A DNA stretch of 8,713 bases from NCBI GenBank assembly GCA_017964325.1, contig JAGCSE010000311.1, positions 1-8,713 on the forward strand, given 5' to 3'. Source of the DNA: Victivallales bacterium (GTDB lineage: Bacteria; Verrucomicrobiota; Lentisphaeria; Oligosphaerales; Oligosphaeraceae). The translations under genes were made by a program, and so were the position numbers. Shown here one piece after another: positions 6,013 through 8,713 of the stretch (the first letter of the stretch is position 1; every line of letters begins with the position of its first letter). The notes below the pieces were generated by a model. The model saw only the letters and a list, made by a program, of their open reading frames with translations, searched no databases and was not told the origin of the DNA.

Positions 6013-7362
6013 ATGAAGCGCAAGATTTACAACAAATTGAAAAAATGGAAAAATGAGTGGAATGGAAAGAGTGCTATTTTGATTGACGGTGCACGCCGTG
6101 TCGGTAAAAGCTACATCGTGGAGGAATTCGCCCAAAACGAATACAAGTCCAACATCATCATTGACTTCAGCAAGGGAAACCAACACATCAATTCGCTGTT
6201 TGTCGAATACCTGTCTGATTTGGACACTTTTTTCCATCATTTGAGCCTCCTGACGAATGTCCGATTATATCCACGTCAATCAATTATTGTGTTTGACGAA
6301 GTCCAGCAGTTTCCACCAGCACGAGCCGCCATTAAGCATTTGGTAAAGGACGGGCGTTTCGACTATATCGAAACTGGTTCATTAGTCAGTATCAACAGAA
6401 ACGTGAAGGATATCGTCATCCCTTCCGAAGAGGAGAGAATCGATATGTTTCCCATGGATTTCGAAGAATTTCTATGGGCGATAGGCAAAGACGATCTGAT
6501 GGACTATATCCGTGAATGCTTTGAAAACAAAAAGCCATTAGGAGGGGGACTTCATCGTAAGACAATGGAACTTTTCAGGCAGTACATGATTGTCGGTGGT
6601 ATGCCGCAGGCAGTGGAAATATACACAAAAAACACAGACTTTGACAAAGTCGATAAAGTGAAGCGCAGTATCCTGAATATATACCGTGCGGACATAAGTA
6701 AATATGCAACAGGATATGAACAAAGGGTGACCAGAATTTTCGATTCCGTCCCGCCACAGCTCCAAAAGCATGAAAAGCGATTCCGCATTGGAGCATTGAA
6801 AAAAGGAGCACGTACACGCGATTACACCAATGCTTTCTTCTGGCTAGAGGAGGCAAGGGTGGTCAATGTCTGTTATGCTGCCACCGAACCAAATGTCGGA
6901 TTGTATCTCAATCGCGATGACGCCCGCATGAAACTATACATGGCCGATACAGGCTTGCTTATCGCCATGGCGTTCAGTGAAAAGGACATCCATCATGAAC
7001 AGCTTTATACAAAACTGATGTTTGACAAACTGGAAATCAATAAAGGAATGCTTATTGAAAACATTGTGGCGCAAATGCTTAAAGCAACCGGAAATGACTT
7101 GTTCTTCTACTCGAAATCTTCACGTAATGCAGAAGACCGTATGGAAATCGACTTTCTTGTACGCAAACCATCTATTACATCACGCCACAATATATCCCCT
7201 GTGGAAGTGAAATCGTCTTCCCGTTATTCCCTGACATCACTTGAAAAGTTTATCAGAAAATACGGTAGATATCTATCCACGCCATACGTTCTGCACCAAG
7301 GCGATCTTGTGGAAAAAGATGGCATCACCTACCTTCCGCTGTATATGGCATCATGCTTGTAA
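6013..7362 (+). CDS. AAA+ ATPase with C-terminal DUF4143 (PD-(D/E)XK-like) domain
   Basis: The 449-aa protein has the architecture of the AAA_14-DUF4143 family, whose cellular role is unknown; individual members are often called archaeal-ATPase-like. Seen: Walker A GARRVGKS (26-33, Lys32); Walker B SIIVFDEVQQF (90-100, Asp95/Glu96); a sensor-1-like ETGS (120-123); MFPMDFEEFLWA (145-156), a family hallmark; YMIVGGMPQAV (191-201); and KLYMADTGLL (307-316). The C-terminus has Glu349 in GMLIENIVAQ, Asp380 in MEIDFLV and Glu398-x-Lys400 in PVEVKSS, in the order expected of a PD-(D/E)XK nuclease fold. No signal peptide or membrane segment is seen. The ATG has no clear SD, and in-frame upstream codons offer no other start. 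Base composition is lower in GC than the neighbours (20 of 60 bases in 7021-7080). The repeat array sits just upstream. Family call is confident; function is unassigned. Confidence 0.93.
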   Translation: MKRKIYNKLKKWKNEWNGKSAILIDGARRVGKSYIVEEFAQNEYKSNIIIDFSKGNQHINSLFVEYLSDLDTFFHHLSLLTNVRLYPRQSIIVFDEVQQFPPARAAIKHLVKDGRFDYIETGSLVSINRNVKDIVIPSEEERIDMFPMDFEEFLWAIGKDDLMDYIRECFENKKPLGGGLHRKTMELFRQYMIVGGMPQAVEIYTKNTDFDKVDKVKRSILNIYRADISKYATGYEQRVTRIFDSVPPQLQKHEKRFRIGALKKGARTRDYTNAFFWLEEARVVNVCYAATEPNVGLYLNRDDARMKLYMADTGLLIAMAFSEKDIHHEQLYTKLMFDKLEINKGMLIENIVAQMLKATGNDLFFYSKSSRNAEDRMEIDFLVRKPSITSRHNISPVEVKSSSRYSLTSLEKFIRKYGRYLSTPYVLHQGDLVEKDGITYLPLYMASCL

Positions 7363-7414
7363 ATCCATAAACATGGTGTTCTATCGTCACTTACCCAAAA
7401 CAAGAGAAAGAAAT

Positions 7415-8473
7415 ATGTCCATCTCCACTTGCCCCAAATACCTCCTGCCCTACGCGGACCTTTGGCAAAAGAACCACAAGGAGGCCATTCTCGCGTGGTT
7501 CAAAGACGCGAAATTCGGCCTTTTCCTCCACTATGGCCTGTATTCGCTGCTCCATCGCCATGAATGGACCATGTTCATGGACAAGATCCCGCTCGCAAAA
7601 TACGAACAACTTGCGACGCAGTTCACCGCCCATCACTTCAACGCGGACGCCATCACGGATCTCGCCCTCGCGGCCGGCATGAAATACATCAATCTGACGA
7701 CATGCCATCACGAAGGCTTCTGCCTGTGGGATTCCAAAATCGAGCCGTTCAACGTCATGAACACGCCCTGCGGCCGCGATCTTGTCGGCGAACTCAGCGA
7801 GGCCTGCGACCGCAAAGGCCTCGGCTTCTTCGCCTACTACACGTTCATGCAGAGCTGGCGGCATCCGTATTTCGTCGATCGTTCCATCCTCAAGACGGCA
7901 CGGCCGGACTATCCGACGCCCGAGCCACGCTATCTTTATCGCAAGAAGGAAGATTTCGCACGCTACATCGACTACATCAACGATGTCATGGACGAACTGC
8001 TCTCCAACTACAAAATCACCGGCATCTGGCTGGATCTCATCTCCGCATGGTGGTGCATGGGAGAGGATTACATTCCCATCGAAGGCATCTACGCCCGCAT
8101 CCGCAAGAACCATCCGGACGTGCTGATTTCATGGAAACAAGGCGCCACGGGAACGGAGGATTTCGCGTCGCCGGAGAACAACTTCGAAAGCGCCGTCGAA
8201 AACGCCCGCAAGAATTTCGGCAACGCGGGTGCGGAACGCGCCCAGCGCGGCTTCGCGGGCAACATGCACAAGCATAACGAAGTCTGCTCCAGCATTCAAC
8301 GCGGCACATGGGGCTACTGTCCGCTCTATGAAAACCGTACGGCGGACGAACTACGCGCCTTCCTGCGGGAAATCAACGCCAAAAACTGCAACCTGCTCCT
8401 CAACGCAGGCCCCATGGCCGACGGCGCAATCAGCCCCATCCATCAGAAAATCCTGCTGGACATAAATGCGTAA
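7415..8473 (+). CDS. Alpha-L-fucosidase, GH29, short catalytic-domain-only form
   Basis: The 352-aa protein should hydrolyse terminal alpha-L-fucose by the retaining GH29 mechanism. Seen: AWFKDAKFGLFLHYGLYS (27-44), the GH29 opening with substrate-site His39; YEQLATQFTAHHFNADAI (63-80); MKYINLTTCHHEGFCLWDS (89-107) with His98/His99; TGIWLDLISAW (202-212) with the predicted nucleophile Asp207; SPENNF (252-257); EVCSSI..WGYCP (289-303); and CNLLLNAGPMADG (325-337). The protein ends there, without the C-terminal beta-sandwich of longer GH29 enzymes. The acid/base residue cannot be fixed by eye. No signal peptide follows ATG 7415, so a cytoplasmic enzyme acting on imported oligosaccharides is inferred. 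The frame stays open upstream to 7241, but that part overlaps the ATPase gene. The ribosome site is weak (GAGAAAG). It begins 52 bp after the ATPase stop with no terminator seen between. Confidence 0.9.
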   Translation: MSISTCPKYLLPYADLWQKNHKEAILAWFKDAKFGLFLHYGLYSLLHRHEWTMFMDKIPLAKYEQLATQFTAHHFNADAITDLALAAGMKYINLTTCHHEGFCLWDSKIEPFNVMNTPCGRDLVGELSEACDRKGLGFFAYYTFMQSWRHPYFVDRSILKTARPDYPTPEPRYLYRKKEDFARYIDYINDVMDELLSNYKITGIWLDLISAWWCMGEDYIPIEGIYARIRKNHPDVLISWKQGATGTEDFASPENNFESAVENARKNFGNAGAERAQRGFAGNMHKHNEVCSSIQRGTWGYCPLYENRTADELRAFLREINAKNCNLLLNAGPMADGAISPIHQKILLDINA

Positions 8474-8575
8474 TTAACAATTAACAATTAACAATTTATC
8501 TATCGCCTCTAGTGCCTCTAGATCATCTAGAGCCTCCAGAATTTCTTGAAAAAAGTTAATTGTTAATTGATAATT
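8472..8575. terminator. Large heptamer-built inverted repeat between convergent genes, likely bidirectional terminator
   Basis: The left arm (8472-8492) is three exact AATTAAC heptamers, starting inside the fucosidase TAA stop; the right arm (8555-8575) is GTTAATT, GTTAATT, GATAATT. The arms are reverse complements over 21 bp with one mismatch, around a 62-nt insert. The right arm ends 2 nt before the stop codon of the minus-strand gene. Right-arm flank AAAAAAG and the A/T-rich stem leave only short U-tracts, so intrinsic termination would be imperfect. The symmetrical placement between two stops supports a two-way 3'-end role, which is inference. Confidence 0.6.
8505..8539. repeat. GCCTCTAG direct repeats and a 17-nt palindrome inside the large hairpin
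   Basis: GCCTCTAG occurs at 8505-8512 and 8514-8521 and, with one change (GCCTCCAG), at 8532-8539. A perfect palindrome CTCTAGAT-C-ATCTAGAG lies at 8516-8532 and would form a small stem in the loop of the surrounding inverted repeat. There is no open coding frame through this stretch. Confidence 0.65.
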
Positions 8576-8576
8576 C

Positions 8577-8713
8577 CTATTTCAGCCCCATCTTTACGCG
8601 GAATAGCGCTTTGCCGTCTTCCGATGCGGTCATCACGATTTCCACGCGGTGCGTGTTCTTGTTCATGGAATTCCCCTTGAATTCGGGCTGCGGAACCGTC
8701 ACATCGACGACGC
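8577..8713 (-). CDS. Unidentified protein, C-terminal 44 residues only
   Basis: Read on the minus strand, a frame is open from the window edge to a TAG at 8579-8577. The visible end contains VVDVTVPQPEFKG, NTHRVEIVMTASEDG and a final ALFRVKMGLK. Alternating hydrophobic and polar residues suggest beta strands, as in the last strands of a beta-sandwich domain. Codon choice is GC-rich like the fucosidase and thrC, which supports a real gene. The gene is convergent with the fucosidase and both end at the shared hairpin. I do not recognise the family; the fragment is too short for a function to be proposed. Confidence 0.6.
   Translation of the reverse strand, partial: VVDVTVPQPEFKGNSMNKNTHRVEIVMTASEDGKALFRVKMGLK

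Noticed and set aside
5592..6023. Minus-strand ORF with a repeated FYTKTR peptide over the repeat array
   Set aside because: The peptide repeat follows from the 33-bp (11-codon) period of the DNA repeat. The frame is lost at the fourth copy, there is no ribosome site, and the rest of the ORF is antisense to thrC.
6013..7362. Transposase or integrase
   Set aside because: Walker A/B and DUF4143 motifs identify a AAA+ ATPase; no DDE, HUH or tyrosine-recombinase motif, and no terminal inverted repeats or target duplication were found.
7241..7414. Longer start for the fucosidase at 7241
   Set aside because: It would overlap the ATPase gene by over 120 bp, has no SD, and the extra residues do not look like GH29; ATG 7415 begins shortly before the conserved domain.
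7391..8113. Minus-strand 240-aa ORF opposite the fucosidase
   Set aside because: Antisense shadow of GH29 coding sequence, with no ribosome site or family motif.

Overview
The window is ordinary bacterial DNA with dense, mostly GC-rich genes, Shine-Dalgarno ribosome sites and sigma70-like promoters. Nothing in it fixes the species. The combination of alpha-L-fucosidase, L-fucose isomerase and a sugar-lactonase-family propeller suggests a saccharolytic, probably host- or sediment-associated bacterium. A member of the PVC group (Lentisphaerota, Kiritimatiellota or Verrucomicrobiota) is a low-confidence guess from gene style only.

Layout, left to right. (1) Bases 1-995, minus strand: most of a YbhE-type beta-propeller lactonase, cut by the window edge, with a GTG start that adds a signal-peptide-like N-terminus. 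(2) Bases 996-1130: a perfect 11-bp hairpin and a patch of tandem heptamer repeats. (3) Bases 1131-3005, minus: L-fucose isomerase (fucI) behind a near-consensus promoter at 3068-3096. (4) Bases 3171-4253, minus: adenine glycosylase mutY, whose C-terminal domain keeps a complete Nudix box. (5) Bases 4254-4457: divergent, very A/T-rich intergenic region with a candidate thrC promoter. (6) Bases 4458-5849, plus: threonine synthase thrC. (7) Bases 5850-7414: an A/T-richer island holding four phased direct repeats (33-34 bp period) and an AAA+ ATPase/DUF4143 gene with a PD-(D/E)XK-like C-terminus. (8) Bases 7415-8473, plus: a short cytoplasmic-looking GH29 alpha-L-fucosidase. (9) Bases 8472-8575: a large inverted repeat of heptamers that fills the gap between two convergent stop codons. 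(10) Bases 8577-8713, minus: the C-terminal 44 codons of an unidentified gene.

How the genes fit together. The fucosidase would release L-fucose from short fucosylated substrates inside the cell and FucI would convert it to L-fuculose. No fuculokinase, aldolase, transporter or regulator is in view. The lactonase lies downstream of fucI in the same direction and may share its transcription, but its substrate is not decided by sequence. mutY and thrC are housekeeping genes. The ATPase with its repeat array looks like a later arrival: its base composition differs from both neighbours and it separates thrC from the fucosidase. This repeat-plus-ATPase cassette is the best candidate in the window for an undescribed system.
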